Shown here: one piece after another, positions 33,691 through 45,828 of the stretch | Layout: the number at the start of each line of letters is the position of its first letter | Position numbering within the stretch: the first letter of the stretch is position 1 | Assembly (NCBI GenBank): GCA_018907035.1 | Contig: JACCIC010000190.1 | Span: 806,001 to 870,000, forward strand | Reading direction: 5' to 3' | Length of the DNA stretch: 64,000 nt | Origin: Sycobia sp. Sy_11 | Taxonomy: Eukaryota; Arthropoda; Insecta; Hymenoptera; Epichrysomallidae | Made by a program: the position numbers and the translations under genes | The notes under the pieces: model-generated | What the model was told of the DNA's origin: nothing | What the model saw: only the letters and a program-made list of their open reading frames with translations | Databases searched by the model: none

Positions 33691-33691
<1 letters not shown>

Positions 33692-33743
<52 letters not shown>

Positions 33744-33932
33744 GGTAGACTACTACGCTGTTCATTATATATGAATTCAAAATATATAAATTAGACTATC
33801 AAATATACATTTTTTTAGTTAGAAATATTTGAAAAATAGACGTTATCTAATTATCAACCAGACAAAGAATGCTTCAATTAATTTTATTTCTAAGTGGGTG
33901 CATGGTAATAGTGTAGTTATGTAGATATATAT
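33692..33932. repeat. (TA)n tract after the Helitron and short AT-rich spacer
   Basis: A (TA)n run at 33692-33740 directly follows the CTAG terminus, which is consistent with Helitron insertion between A and T. The rest of the spacer is AT-rich with no gene. Confidence 0.7.
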
Positions 33933-34923
33933 TGTGACCATCTTTTGCGCAGTCATATGTTTTCGCAGTTTTAAAACCTATTTTAGCGCGTGATCGAATA
34001 ACCGCATTCGCAAACCGTGAGAGTGCCTGAAGTCCGAACCGAAAGTGGAGCAGCGAAGAGCATAGGAGCGCTCTTTCTCATTCCTGTGTCATTCCGCCAT
34101 AAAGCATACCGTACCGAAAAGCACCTCGATTGCAAACTATAACCTACAATTACAACCCAGGATACAGAGAGACCATCGCGCTCGACTCTTCCGATCAAGA
34201 TCATCTCGGCATCGAGTCCAGGCAAGGAGGCCCCTGCTACTCATATTATAGCTCGAGACGTATCCACATCTCCCTGGCCGCCAAGGATATCCTCGGGCAC
34301 TCGGACACCCTTGCAGTACTCGAGCTAGAATGAGTCCAAGAGACGCCGCCATCACCAACGCCGTCAGTGAGCGAACGAGCGAGAGAGAGAGAGTAAACCG
34401 CTCCGCATGAAGACCGTCTGCACCAACGAGCGAGGGAAAGGGAGAGAGACAGGGCGAAAGAGATAGCTGCAGCGTTTTCGTAGCAAGTAGTTTCATCTTG
34501 TATTTTTATAACGTGTCGCTAAATAGATTCCCTCGCGCGTAAGTCGCCTTAGACCGCCATCGCGTGCCGCATCAGTGTGTATATCCATTCCCGTATCGTG
34601 CCAGCTTTCTTCCATCGAAAGCGTATTTTCTATCCCGTCTCATATTTTTCCCCACGCGTCGCTGAACCCGCGAGGAGTGGATGGCCCGCCAACTATCACT
34701 ATCTATTATATCCAGTACATAATTAACATCGTTGTTATCGTTAATAAAGACTTGGTTTAACTATCAATTCGTTGTACTGGTTACTACTGTGTTCCCATTC
34801 CCCTTGTCTCCCATTCCAGCCGGAACTAGCGTGTGTGCGCGGTGGAGTAGCACACACACACACACACACATGCGCATATACATCTACTTGCGTATGCTGC
34901 TGAACACGGTAAGTGGCATTACA
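33933..34923 (+). mobile_element. Solo LTR candidate between (TA)n tracts
   Basis: The 991-bp GC-richer segment begins TGTGACCATC and ends GTGGCATTACA. It contains a TTAATAAAGAC polyadenylation-like signal near 34740 followed by a ~170-bp tail, as in the R-U5 part of an LTR. It is flanked by ATATAT on both sides, so a 4-base ATAT duplication is possible but cannot be separated from the microsatellite. No second copy is seen in the window. Internal ORFs are not meaningful. Confidence 0.55.
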
Positions 34924-34997
<74 letters not shown>

Positions 34998-36729
34998 CTA
35001 CACACACGCATACTCTTGCGCGCGCACGCATACACACACGTTGTACCCAGCACAACGTATGTTAATTTTAAACATAAATTCTCCACTGCTCAAACTTTAA
35101 AAATATAAGTATACATGTTAAGCGTATCTTGATAAGTATAGTAAACGAAGAGCTGAAAATCTTGAATCCACCTGGCGAGAAATTTTTTGAAACATTTTTA
35201 TTTTTAACAAACCAGATATCAAAATTCATGATATGCTTACGAAATTAAATTCAATGCATTTAACAAAATGAATTTGATTTAGATAATTACAATAAATTCT
35301 TTCTGACAATTAATGATGTTTTTTAAAATAAAGAAATATCGTATCCACTAAATCAGTTAATACATTGAAATATATATTTTTATAATTAAAAACAGTTGTT
35401 TATTTGAAACAAATATTTCGTGCTTTCAAATTCAAGAAATGTCTTTATTTAAAACTATCCAATTTTGTTTTAGTATACTAAAAAATTAAAAAAATATTTC
35501 AAACAATAGTTTTTTTATCAATAGATATTTTTTATATTATGCGTTTTATTTATACATTTATTTTCTACAATTAACAATTTTTGGAGAAAAATATTTGAAG
35601 GTATCTGTGTTTCGTATAATTGTAGAATTTATCAGAGGATCCAGGACAGAGTTATTGAACTTTTCTCTAAAATTTCTGTTTTGGATCATCTTATAGTCAC
35701 ATACATTTTTTGCCCATCGAATAGATACATCCTGCATAATGACTCTACATAGTACACCAGGCCTGTCCGTCACATCGACTGGACGAGGCCAGCTGCTTTT
35801 GCAGTGTCTATATATACCTGAATATTGTTTACATGATATACATTGCTCATATATCTGTGGCTACAGTGGCGCTCTCCAGTGGTTAATAGGTAATCCAACT
35901 ACGAAAAGTTACCCAAAGGCTGGATCCAACGATTTGTACAAGTGTTCTTCTATAAGCGTCTGTCTTCTTTGCTAAAGCGAATCCGGGCATCGACTATCCT
36001 TCTTTCGAACCATGGTAGTTCGGCGGAAACGCGACTATCTGCTCAAATATGTGCGTTACGAGGAATTCCAAATGCAGCCCGCCGGTATTCACCTGGCACT
36101 TAGCGCCCAGATAACAAGGGGTTTAAATCAATGGACGAAACAATAAAACATTTGTCCGAACTTTCGATCCTATTCTAAATATCAATAATGAAATATATAG
36201 TATGCTCGTGTCACTACTGAGTGGTTTTTATAGAAAGAATAATAATAATAATAATATAAATTACTTTAATTATTAACTAATTCTATTTTATATTTCTTTT
36301 CAATGATTGTTTACATATTTATTTCCAATTTCACGCCTTTATATTCTATACTTCTACGAGAGGACGTCACGTGTATAAAAACTTAAGAATAACTTCTACT
36401 ATTGTACATTACGTCACACCAGTAAAAGCAGAGATGAGCAGAGATTGCCAGAGACATAAGCGATGTTGGTTCCGTGACAGTGCCAGATTTTGCGGCAGAA
36501 TCACGAACAAGGTCCGTCTACAATCTCGACTATATTGCTGAAAAATGTCCGAATAGAAAGTGCATTCATATAATTGACATATCAAAGTAAAGAAGGAGAA
36601 ACAGCGCGCGCGTGTACAGGCTCCTATTAAGAGGAGGGGTAAGGTGGCAAGCAGGCATTATGCTGAAGAGGCGATGTAGGGGAAGTGAAGGACCGAGCGA
36701 AAGAGAAAACAACTGCGCGTATATACGTC

Positions 36730-36773
<44 letters not shown>

Positions 36774-36850
36774 ATGTTCGACTAATTCTTTTCTCTATTT
36801 TGGCAAGTTCGAACTGGCTTCAACTGCGACCAAAATCTATTCTCTCTCTC

Positions 36851-36923
<73 letters not shown>

Positions 36924-37108
36924 CAGATTAAATTAAATAAAATTAAATAAAGATAAAATTAAAATAGAAACATCTACAGATTATTGTTAATAATATTTGT
37001 GTGTGCGAGTAAATAAAACACACACACACGCGCGCGCACGCGCACGTTACAATACGTCAAAATGAGGAGATCGAAATTTGGAGATCAATTTTAAGTTAAA
37101 GAACACTG

Positions 37109-37172
<64 letters not shown>

Positions 37173-37456
37173 AAATGCTTATAGTCATCTTTTTCTCTAT
37201 ATCGGCACTGAAAATCCAAGCCTGTATAACAAAATATAGTGATTAAACATTAATTGTTATAATCAATACTTTAAAAAAATTCTTGTTTGATTATCTGAAT
37301 GGTGTGGTGAATTCCTGATAGACAGATACTTATTTTGGCCAATTTTATGCATTGAATGCTTACCTATCAATCAATTTTTTCAATTTATATTAATTATTTA
37401 TTAATTCTATAAATATAATTTTTCAAGCCTAAAGCAGAGAGAAGGAAACAGTTTTA

Positions 37457-37508
<52 letters not shown>

Positions 37509-37528
37509 AATATATATATTTATATGTA
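34924..37528. other. Microsatellite-rich DNA without recognised genes
   Basis: It contains (TA)n and (GT)n runs at 34924-34998, (TA)n at 36728-36765, (CT)n then (TA)n at 36838-36922, (CA)n and (CG)n near 37019-37045, (CA)n then (TA)n at 37108-37170, and (CT)n at 37461-37505. A GC-normal stretch at 35690-36120 holds ORFs of 71 and 78 codons on opposite strands, but I recognise neither. The block AAAATCTATTCTCTCTCTC near 36833 recurs inverted near 56000. Confidence 0.5.
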
Positions 37529-38562
37529 GGGTAAGGCGGGGTGGCGTGCGTGGGTTCGCAGGTCAATTGGGCATATAATTTTAATTACTAAACCATGTAT
37601 GAAATTGTTAATAATAATGTAAATTTTTTATATACCAAAAAATTTTAATGAAATATATTATTTTAATTCAGTTATTAATAAATTTTTAAAAAATGTTCAA
37701 AATTTTTTGGTAACTATCCTTCAAAACACCAAATTGAACAAGAAAATTACATTTTTAATATATGAAATTAATACCGTTAGAAAGCCGAGGATTTTTTCTA
37801 TCGATTCATATATTTTTAATGTTCTAATATTGTTGCAAAATATACAATTATTGATGAATTAGAAAAAGTTCTTGAGCAGAGCACGATCGGAACTCAAATG
37901 CGGGGCATGTTTGTCACAATTTTGTATTATTAGCTGCACCCACAACATGCGAATATGACAAAAATGCCTCAAATGACTTGTTTTTTAAAAGTCTTCATTC
38001 TTTAGATAATTTTTCTCGTGCATAGATGTTCCTTCTCGTATAAAATAATCTATATTGTTTGTTTTTTGTTTTTTGTTTTTAATATTTTTCTGATTTTAGT
38101 ATATCCAATAATACGGAATATAAAATAACGAGTCGAGCTATTTCAGTGCAAAATTTTAATGTTAATTATTTATAACTCCAGAATATGCAGAGATTCTTAT
38201 TATTAACATTCTTAATATCATTTATAATTATATTTTTGTTATTCTTCTGTTTTCAACTTCATTTCAAGTTAATATTTCATTTGGAAATTAATATAAGTAT
38301 ACAATTAAAAATTTGGTTTCTTTTCATTGACTCACTCGTGCCTATTATGCCTCGGTGAAAAACCATTTGTGCCTCGCCATGCCCCGATTTTTTAATTTCA
38401 TATTTTTTATTGTTTTAAAACAAATAATTGTTATTCAACATTAAAATTTTATAAAATAAATCTTTGGATCAACTTTCAATCAGTGTAGTTTTTATCTAAA
38501 AAATACAGAATTTTTTTCAATGTGAATCAAAAAAAGGGTATCCAACACGCCCCACCTTCCCC
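37529..38562. mobile_element. Non-autonomous DNA element with G-rich terminal inverted repeats
   Basis: The left end reads GGGTAAGGCGGGGTGGCGTG, and the right end read on the minus strand is GGGGAAGGTGGGGCGTG. These are imperfect inverted termini of about 20 bp. The interior is AT-rich with no transposase, but it contains subterminal relatives of the ends: ATGCGGGGCATGTTTGT near 37899 and GCCTCGCCATGCCCCGA near 38372. AT-rich microsatellite flanks hide any target duplication. The superfamily is not determined. Confidence 0.6.
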
Positions 38563-38566
38563 AATA

Positions 38567-38622
<56 letters not shown>

Positions 38623-39588
38623 AAAAAAATTTTGTTTTAATAGTGCATGCTTGCAGTATGATCGATGCGATGTAAATTTCACGAAGATTTTTTGATAATA
38701 CAGCCATGCTCCAAGGCTGTTGCGATCATGCGGCAATCTACATGCGTGCTCGCAGCAAGTTTGTTCCAATAAAAATTGCTATGTGAGTCTATAACAGAGA
38801 CCGTGGATGAACTTGCAAAAAACAAACATAATGGATTTGTCGATTTTTTTGGATGCTGATTGAAATTATCGTAGTGGCGTTTGATGAAAATTTAATTCTT
38901 AAGTTAAAAACTATTAACACAGAGTCCTTTGGACGTATCTCGGAAAATATTAAAATTTACAAAAATATATTTTAAACAACCGTTGTACATCTGATTAAAA
39001 GACATATTTTTTATTTTATTTAATTCTTCTCTACAAGCAGTATTTCTCGAAAAAAAATGTATACGAAGATATCTCTATTGAGTATATGCAGGGAAACGTT
39101 CACGGGACTCCGAAACGGAATAGTTGAACTTTCTCCAAAAATATTATTTGCACCGAAAACTCTATAGAATAAAAAATATTTATTTTAATGAACTCTATGA
39201 TTATGGTTTAAAATTCTTTTGCAACAGTTTTTATTTTCTAAGATAAATTGAACAAATCATGATCTTTATGGACTTTGCATGGATTTAGGAATAAATATTC
39301 AATTTTCATCTAAAGCCGTTACGATATTCATAATTAGTTCCTCAAAAATCATAAATATTCAGAGAAACAGTGCGGGGGAATTTTCTTGAAACTAAGCTGG
39401 ATACAGTCACACCACTGACATTATTTCGGCGAGCCCTAAAGCTTCATTATTTTTTCAGCAGATATTTAATATATGATAATATTATCATAAGTAAAATTAT
39501 CTAGGCAATATATTTTTACACATCGAGTATTTTTCACATAAGTAGTATTTAACTATTTGATAAGTTGATTATGTTACTATCTCGAGCG
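38563..39588. other. AT-rich DNA, possibly the body of a Helitron
   Basis: It starts with a (TA)n tract to about 38618. No gene is recognised. Because a Helitron-like 3' terminus lies at its right end, much of this segment may be a non-autonomous Helitron whose 5' end I cannot identify. Confidence 0.4.
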
Positions 39589-39608
39589 AAGCCGAGACGG
39601 GAATGCTA

Positions 39609-39609
<1 letters not shown>
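39589..39609 (+). mobile_element. Third Helitron-like 3' terminus
   Basis: TCTCG pairs with CGAGA across an 8-base loop, followed by CGGGAATG and CTAG at 39606-39609, then a (TA)n tract. The wording is nearly the same as the 3' ends at 33691 and 59093. No 60-bp array lies upstream, so it marks a different member of the family. Confidence 0.7.
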
Positions 39610-39667
<58 letters not shown>

Positions 39668-39944
39668 TTGTGATGAGAGTCACAAGGCGCTCACACCGAG
39701 TTGTCCAAAGAGAAGAAGAAAAAGAAGACGACGCGCGCGCCACTCTACGAAGAGGAAAACCTGAAGGCGCTCGCTCGCGATGTCGCGCCTTGTGCTCGAC
39801 ACCGTCTCTCGTCCCTTTACCTCCCTGCTCCACGAGTCACGCGTAGTCGTCTGCTGAGGGATGGCGAGGTTAGGATTTTGACGAACTTATCGTTTTACTT
39901 ATTAACGAACCTTTTTATTGCCTTACTTAATGTGTAAAGGATAT
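39610..39944. other. (TA)n tract and GC-rich segment next to the BEL element
   Basis: A (TA)n run at 39610-39662 is followed by a GC-richer segment that begins TGTGATGAGAGTCAC. On the minus strand this may be the 3' LTR of the BEL/Pao element that starts at 39945, but no matching 5' LTR is visible. Confidence 0.35.
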
Positions 39945-41400
39945 AAGCGATGTAAATGTCGACGAAACGTACTTGTGTCAGTATTAGCAGTAACTACTCG
40001 AACTATGTTATCTGGACCGGCATGCACTTCAATAATTCTTCCCAATGGCCACTTTGCGGGAGGATAACGATCATCCTTCACTAAAACTAATCGACCGATA
40101 CAAAAATTATCAGTTGGACTCCTCCATTTTTGTCACTCTTGTAAGTGTAAGAGATATTCAGACGACCATCGTTTCCAAAACTGATTCCTTCAGCGCTGTA
40201 GCAACTGAAAACGGTCTAATCGATTTTGAGGCACGTCAGCTATATCAGCATCGGGTACTAGGGTAGACGGTGTCCCATTAAGGAAATGAAAAGGAGTCAA
40301 AGCTTGAAGATCATCTACGTCTGCGCTCAGAGCATCCAATGGTCGCGAATTGAGACAAGCCTCGATCTCAATGAGGATCGTTGATAGTTCTTTGTCCGTG
40401 AGCATATATTCCCCTACTTCCCTCTTTAGATGGTGCTTGACGGATTTGACGCCTACTTCCCATAACCCGTCGTAGTGTGGAGCACTTGGTGGGATAAACT
40501 CCCACTCAGTCCCATCATTAGCAAGAAGTGACGCGGTATCTTGATAAAAATTTGAAGCTCGAAGGAACATTGTCCTAAGCTCTTTATCCGCTCCATGAAA
40601 ATTAGTCACATTGTCACTTAATAATGATGACGTTGTTAGATCGCTAACTATTTCTAAATGAATCGCCTTTGTGGAAAAACATACGAATACGACGACATAC
40701 CCTTTGTATGATCGATACCCACGACTCTTCGATGCACGAATCTCTACTGGACCAGCATAATCTAAACCCGAAATTGCGAACGGCCTACCCGTAGTTATCC
40801 GATCCGTTGGTAGCTCTACCATTAGGTGCTGGGAAGACTGCAATTTAACACGTTGACACGTTATACAATTTCGGATATTTGACTTTACTAATTTCTTCTT
40901 ACCTAAAATCCAAACTTGTTGCATTAATATGCTTGTTATTAAATTAAAACCTCCATGAAGACACTGCGTATGAGCGTATCGCACAAATAAGTCACTCAGA
41001 GCCGACTGCTGTGCTAAAATTGGAGGATGTTTGGAATTGAAAGGTAAATTCGACAGAGACAAGCGGCCACGAACGCATAAGATCCTATCGTTGTCGAGAA
41101 ATGGATTTAATTTGCTGAGCCGACCACGAGTGGTAATTTTTTCCTGGCTTTGAGCGCTTTGATTTCATCTGCAAAATCACTTGTCTGCCACAAACGAATA
41201 ATGACGTTACGCGCTTCAGATAGTTCCGACGAGGTAAGAAACGAATCCAATATACTGTTAGTTAACTTACTCCTACAAAGTTTAATAAGAGGCCGTCTAC
41301 ACCAAGCGGTAATACGAATTAAGCGCGACAAAGAGGAGAATCTTGACAGCCACTGCGGACCTGACGGCACATTCCGCGCATGTTGGGTTCGCTGAATTGG
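39945..41400 (-). pseudogene. BEL/Pao integrase region (minus-strand element)
   Basis: Reading leftward, the linker after RNase H (41107-41370) leads to the integrase ORF at 40190-41062. It contains the zinc-binding HTQCLHGGF and CITCQRVK, then the core GLDYAGPVEIR (first Asp), KAIHLEIVSDLTT, SDNVTNFHGADKEL (second Asp) and the Glu in APHYDGLWEVGVKSVKHHLKR. About 20 residues normally found between DLTT and the SDN box are missing, so an in-frame deletion has removed part of the core. The BEL C-terminal block (PLGRIIEVHAGPDNIVRVV) follows in another frame down to 39945. Frameshifts at 40190 and 41062-41107 make it a pseudogene. Confidence 0.88.
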
Positions 41401-41501
41401 GATGGTTTAGGGCCACTCTTCTTGCACTAATGAAAGCCAATATGGCCCACGCCACCACAGATCCATTTTTGCCAATTAGATTGGCTCCGCTCCTCGAGTA
41501 G

Positions 41502-42900
41502 CTAAATCGGCGGGATTTTGCTTAGTAGGCACATGTTCTCACACCGCTGATGGTAGCTCTGTTTGTATATAAGAAACCAAGCAAAAACGGGAACTGCGCT
41601 GAAAAAATCTAATTTTCGAACGTGAAGAATGAGCTTTACAAGAAGTGCCGCACCGCATAGTTCGAGGTTCGGTATACTAACTGTCTTTACTGGAGCTATT
41701 TTTGACCTTGCAGCGAGCAGAGAAGTGGAGAATTTATCATTTCCTTCCTCTACACGTAAATATACTACCGCAGCATAGGCTCGCGAAGAGGCATCGGAAA
41801 ATCCATGCAGTTGATATGAACGAGAACCAACCACCCCTATCCATCTATCAATTTTTAGAGAAGGTAAGTAAGACAGTGATGCACAATACGCCTTCCACCT
41901 CTCACGAATCTCTAATTGCAAAGGCGTGCCCCAATCACACTTCTGTATCCACAGATCTTGTAACAAGATTTTAGCTGCCACTGTAACTGGGGAGAGCCAT
42001 CCGAGCGGATCAAATAGGCGGGCTATACTCGAAAGGAACGCCCGCTTTGTAGAAGCAGATGCGAGCTCAGTAATATTGGTGATTTTGAATTCGAATTGAT
42101 CTTCAATAGAATTCCATTGGACCCCGAGTGTCTTGACCGTATTGTCTGCATCGATCCGTTTTGCCTGGCCTTGTTGTGTTTGTGGGGGGATAAGTTCGAC
42201 ATTATTAGCCGCCCATTTATCTAGGGATATGCCCGCTAGAAGTTCTGTCAGCTCGTTTCTTTTTTGCACAGCTGAACGGAGTTCATCAGGGCCAGCAAAC
42301 GTGTCATCCATGTATGTTTCGTATTCAAGAGTTTTCACCTCGAGTGTAAATTTAGTTCTTTCGTCGTCGGCTACCTGCAACAGCGTGCGGATCGCCAAAA
42401 ATGCAGCACATGTGGTACCGTACGTTATGGTCGTCAAACGATAAACTAAAGGTTCTGCGTCAGACGAAAGCGCCCATACTGTTCACTGAAGGTCCTGATC
42501 CTCACGTTTTATACGGATTTGGCGAAACATCTTTACTATATCTGCTGTAAATACATAAAGATATTTTTTCCAGTTTAACAGTACTAACGATAAATCATTT
42601 TGTAGTGGGGCTCCAGCAAATAAAAAATCGTTGAAAGAATGACCATCGCGCGTACGTCGCGAAGCATCAAAAACGACTCTAAGCTTCCAGAAGTCCAGCG
42701 AATTCTGTACTACGGCATGGTGTGGTCAATACCATGCATTTTCTAGAAGAACTTCTGTGTCGCATACCCTTTGCATAAGTCCCAGCTGCTCGTACTCCTT
42801 CATAAAATTTTTATAGGCTTCAGCTAATTTAGCATCCCGTGCAAAGTGTATAAAGATCCGACGACTATTCTATGAGTTTCTGCCGCCACGGAGGGAGGGA
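41502..42900 (-). pseudogene. BEL/Pao reverse transcriptase and RNase H (minus-strand element)
   Basis: The ORF at 41502-42437 starts in the RT just before the active site (YGTTCAAFLAIRTL, then YMDDTFAG). It continues with the BEL-typical LDKWAANN, FLSSIARLFDPLGWLSPVTV and LLQDLWIQKCDW, then RNase H (YQLHGFSDASSRAYAAVVYLR, SIPNLELCGAALL). It breaks down near 41502. The N-terminal RT part (42438-42900) is in other frames with stops; VWALSSDAEP-like and VRRDGHSFNDFLFAG-like pieces are readable. It makes no functional enzyme. Confidence 0.88.
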
Positions 42901-42906
42901 TCGAGC

Positions 42907-43383
42907 TCAGAGGGAGTCAACTTCATATCGACCGTCGGAGTTTCCAGTATGCGTATCCCGAAAAAAGTTTTCACACGCCGCTTCCTCGGGTTTTAAAGTT
43001 GCCGAAAATGCAGGTAGCTCTTCGAGAGCCCAAAAATTCTGCAAGAGTTGATCCGTATCATGCATTATAGCGCAATGCAGTATCTGTATTGCATCATCCG
43101 ATGATGTTTGCGCCGCCCACCGTGACACATCTAAAGATACCGAACCCGAAACTATCCAACTGAGAGCCGTATTCTGAGCAACGAGATTCAATACTGGATA
43201 TCGTTTCAGTCCAGAAAGCAACAATCGACCGTAAACGTCAGCACCTATTATGAGATCTATTTTATTAGAAATGTGAAATTGAGGGTCAGCAAGTTTAAGT
43301 TCTTTGAATTGTTCAATATCAATCTGTTGAATATTCTCGAACGGCAGTTGAGACGTAAGCCGGGGTAATACAAGCGTATCCAT
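42907..43383 (-). pseudogene. BEL/Pao protease C-terminus to pol linker
   Basis: A 158-codon frame carries the segment after the protease active site, including FENIQQIDIEQFKELKLADP, KIDLIIGADVYGRLL and AQNTALSWIVSG, all usual between BEL protease and RT. Only one stop, at about 43396, separates it from the upstream gag-protease ORF in the same frame. It would be part of a Gag-Pol polyprotein. Confidence 0.8.
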
Positions 43384-43398
43384 CTCGAATTGAAAACT

Positions 43399-44172
43399 TT
43401 AATCTACAATCGATGTTATGATGATTCGCGTCATCGGTCGCGCAATACCAACTACATTGGCACCGACACCTGATAACGGTACGTAGGTTCGCTGCTTCGG
43501 TAGCCCGAGTAATTGAATGATTGATTCCGACAAAAATGAGCATTCCGAGCCCTGATCTAATAAAGCTCTAACGTATGTACTTTCACCCGAAAGACTTTTA
43601 ATTTGAACACAGGCCGTAGCAAGAAGAATTTTTCGATTCGCGAATAAAGATCGAGCTGCATGTGCAGTAAGAATAGTACTGGACACAGTGTTATTAGCCG
43701 GCGAACTTTGACCATTATTCTGTACAGATGAATCGTCTTTCTGCGTTCCGAGATGCAGCATCGTATGATGCTTCTTCCCACAAATAGTACAATGTGCAGC
43801 AGTAGTACAAGTATTCATTCTATGCGACCCTAAACAGTTAAAGCAAGCCTTCAGTCGCCTTACGGCCGATAGTCTGTCGTACGGGTTTTTATTTTTTAAT
43901 TTAAAGCATTTAGTAAGAGGATGCGTGTTGAAACAGAGGGGGCATTTAGACGTATCAGAGCGGGTGGCAAAATGAACATGTAATGATTTACGCGAATGAG
44001 GCGCAGATAAAGCCGCAAATGCTGATCTTTTCATTCCTTGACGATCATGCGCTATCATGCTAAGCGCCTGCGCTCTTTTCTTCAAAAACTGAATTAGATC
44101 GGAAAATTTCGATAGCCATTTAGAGGGCCATACTTCGTCATTATCGTCCTGCTTATCTTCCTGCTCCTTCAT
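43399..44172 (-). pseudogene. BEL/Pao gag C-terminus with zinc knuckles and protease active site
   Basis: The 257-codon frame contains KCFKLKNKNPYDRLSAVRRL, then knuckles CFNCLGSHRMNTC (C-X2-C-X4-H-X4-C) and CTICGKKHHTMLH. The protease active site is ALLDQGSECSFLSES, where DQGS is the BEL version of the retropepsin DTG/DSG box. Upstream gag sequence to about 44170 is Lys/Arg-rich. The catalytic residues are intact, although the stop at its end uncouples it from pol. Confidence 0.85.
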
Positions 44173-44970
44173 ACTTAACTCGGCCTCCCATAGTTTTCGT
44201 GTCTCATTATCTAAATGATCGAATAAAACGAAAATCAGCCAGGCGTCCCAGTGCTGAACGGGTAGCTCTAAGTTCGAAAAAGCGCGGACTATGCATTGGG
44301 TGTCTTATTATGCGTTAGGTTTTTTAAAGCTGACTCATGTTTCAGGTATGGGGCACCCATAAGATTGGCTAAATGCTTATTTATAATAAATCGCGGATTC
44401 AGATAGTCTTGTAATTCGGTGTAATCGCGGACGCGATACTCTTCTAATTCGCGTTTGTTGTTTCTACATCTTTAATTAATCCCGCAGCATTACCTGTTAA
44501 GCATAACTTTAAGTATTGCAACTTAGTTGCATCAGATAAACACGGAATATCATGCACTAGGGTAGTAAAAAGGTCGGCAAAGCTAGCCCAATCTTCGTAC
44601 TTCCCAGAAAATGTAGGCAATGGAATCCGCGGTAGTTTCGCGACACGTACCTCCGCGCCGGCCTCTGACGGGCGTGGAACGCTATTTCAGCTCTCGATCT
44701 GTGAAAGCTTAGTCAAAACCACATCGAGGGACTTTTCATAGACACCCTCAATGCGTTCAAATCATTTATCCAAAATATAGGGAGCGCTATCAATATCATC
44801 ACGAACTATTATTTCTGCGTTCGTTTTACGAATTTCTGCCCATATTTCCCTTATCGCTCGAAGTCGCTCTTCAAGAATATTTTTATTAAGAGATTCAAGC
44901 GCTTTGTTAGCTAAACGTCTGCCTATATTTTTAATTTCAGACTCGTGTCCAGTCTGCAATAATGGTTTTA
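44173..44970 (-). pseudogene. BEL/Pao gag N-terminal remnant
   Basis: Broken frames upstream of 44172 on the minus strand include a 65-codon ORF (44762-44959, basic and helical). Recognisable gag wording near 44200-44640 includes HWDAWLIFVLFDHLDNETRK-like and LPRIPLPTFSGKYEDWASFADLF-like pieces, the usual BEL gag (DUF1759-type) region. It has no ATG-to-stop frame of normal length. The 5' LTR is not visible upstream. Confidence 0.65.
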
Positions 44971-45648
44971 ATTACGGATATATAGATATATATGTTTTTT
45001 TTATTATCCAAAGAAAAAGGGAGATTTGCTATACAAAGACGATCTGCAGATGTACATTCACACGTTAAGCCTACTTTCTCTTACGGGTTCTAGTTCTCAA
45101 CGCTCAAACAGTTTGCCATATAAGACTACCTAAATGGTATAGGGTCCCTCGTACCGCCGTACCGGGACGTAGAGGCAGTAAATCAGATTCGTACGCTCAT
45201 TACGTATAATCTGGAGTTCCCTATACTAAAAAAAACTAATATACTAAAATATTTTACAGTTAATCCAACACATAGCAAAGAAGAACTACCAATATTTCCC
45301 GATACCCGTAAAATTCGAAGTAATGCAACGATGCAATCCAGTTATATGTGCACGTATTTTTCTATTTTCAAAACAAGACATTTTGATTCGTGTAATTCTA
45401 CGTCAAACTATCTTCCGTTAATACATTTATTGCCAATTACTGTCGTTAAACCCAGAACGAATAATTTATTAAACAATGACAAATTAATAAGCAAATTTGA
45501 TCAAGTCAACTTATGCTATAATGTACGATTAGCATACAATCTGACATTTCTAAATACTAAACGGCCCTTCACTCACTCCTCACCCGGGGCACCATGTTTG
45601 ATACTTACTGTGAACATTCTATAATTTATACATAAATATTTAAAAAGA
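44971..45648. other. Sequence between BEL gag and the palindrome, no gene named
   Basis: A 97-codon plus-strand ORF lies at 45331-45624, but it resembles no family I know. The 5' LTR of the minus-strand BEL element would be expected here, yet no sequence matches the left side of that element. Confidence 0.4.
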
Positions 45649-45673
45649 ATATAGCAATGATAAATACATATAC

Positions 45674-45739
<66 letters not shown>

Positions 45740-45754
45740 GTATATGTATTTATC

Positions 45755-45803
<49 letters not shown>

Positions 45804-45828
45804 GTATATGTATTTATCATTGCTATAT
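45649..45828. repeat. Long (TA)n palindrome with unique arms
   Basis: The left arm ATATAGCAATGATAAATACA followed by TATACATATACATA is repeated as its perfect reverse complement at the right end (to 45828). The arms are about 40 bases and are separated by (TA)n. A partial third copy of the arm sits in the middle at 45731-45758. The whole 180-bp block could extrude as a cruciform. Confidence 0.85.

Larger units (their letters stand above)
30623..33691 (+). mobile_element. Non-autonomous Helitron with 60-bp tandem array (copy 1)
   Basis: The 3' end has the Helitron signature: a TCTCGG/CCGAGA hairpin at 33661-33678, nine bases, then CTAG at 33688-33691 followed by T. The 5' region carries the ACTGAACCGATTGTTCTGAAATTTG block common near insect Helitron 5' ends, preceded by a (ATATC)n run. 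The same 5' block, internal segments and 3' end recur in order at 57235-59093. No Rep/helicase is encoded. Copy 1 is longer because of a solo LTR (31550-32518) and a (CT)n expansion at 31081-31165. The exact 5' base is uncertain. Confidence 0.8.

Noticed and set aside
34732..35100. Tyr/Ile- and His/Thr-rich ORFs
   Set aside because: They are translations of the (TA)n, (CA)n and (GT)n microsatellites.
35690..36120. GC-normal stretch considered as rRNA or a host exon
   Set aside because: Words such as CGAGGAATTCC and CCATGGTAG occur in rRNA, but the surrounding sequence does not follow an rRNA alignment, and the ORFs have no recognised motif.
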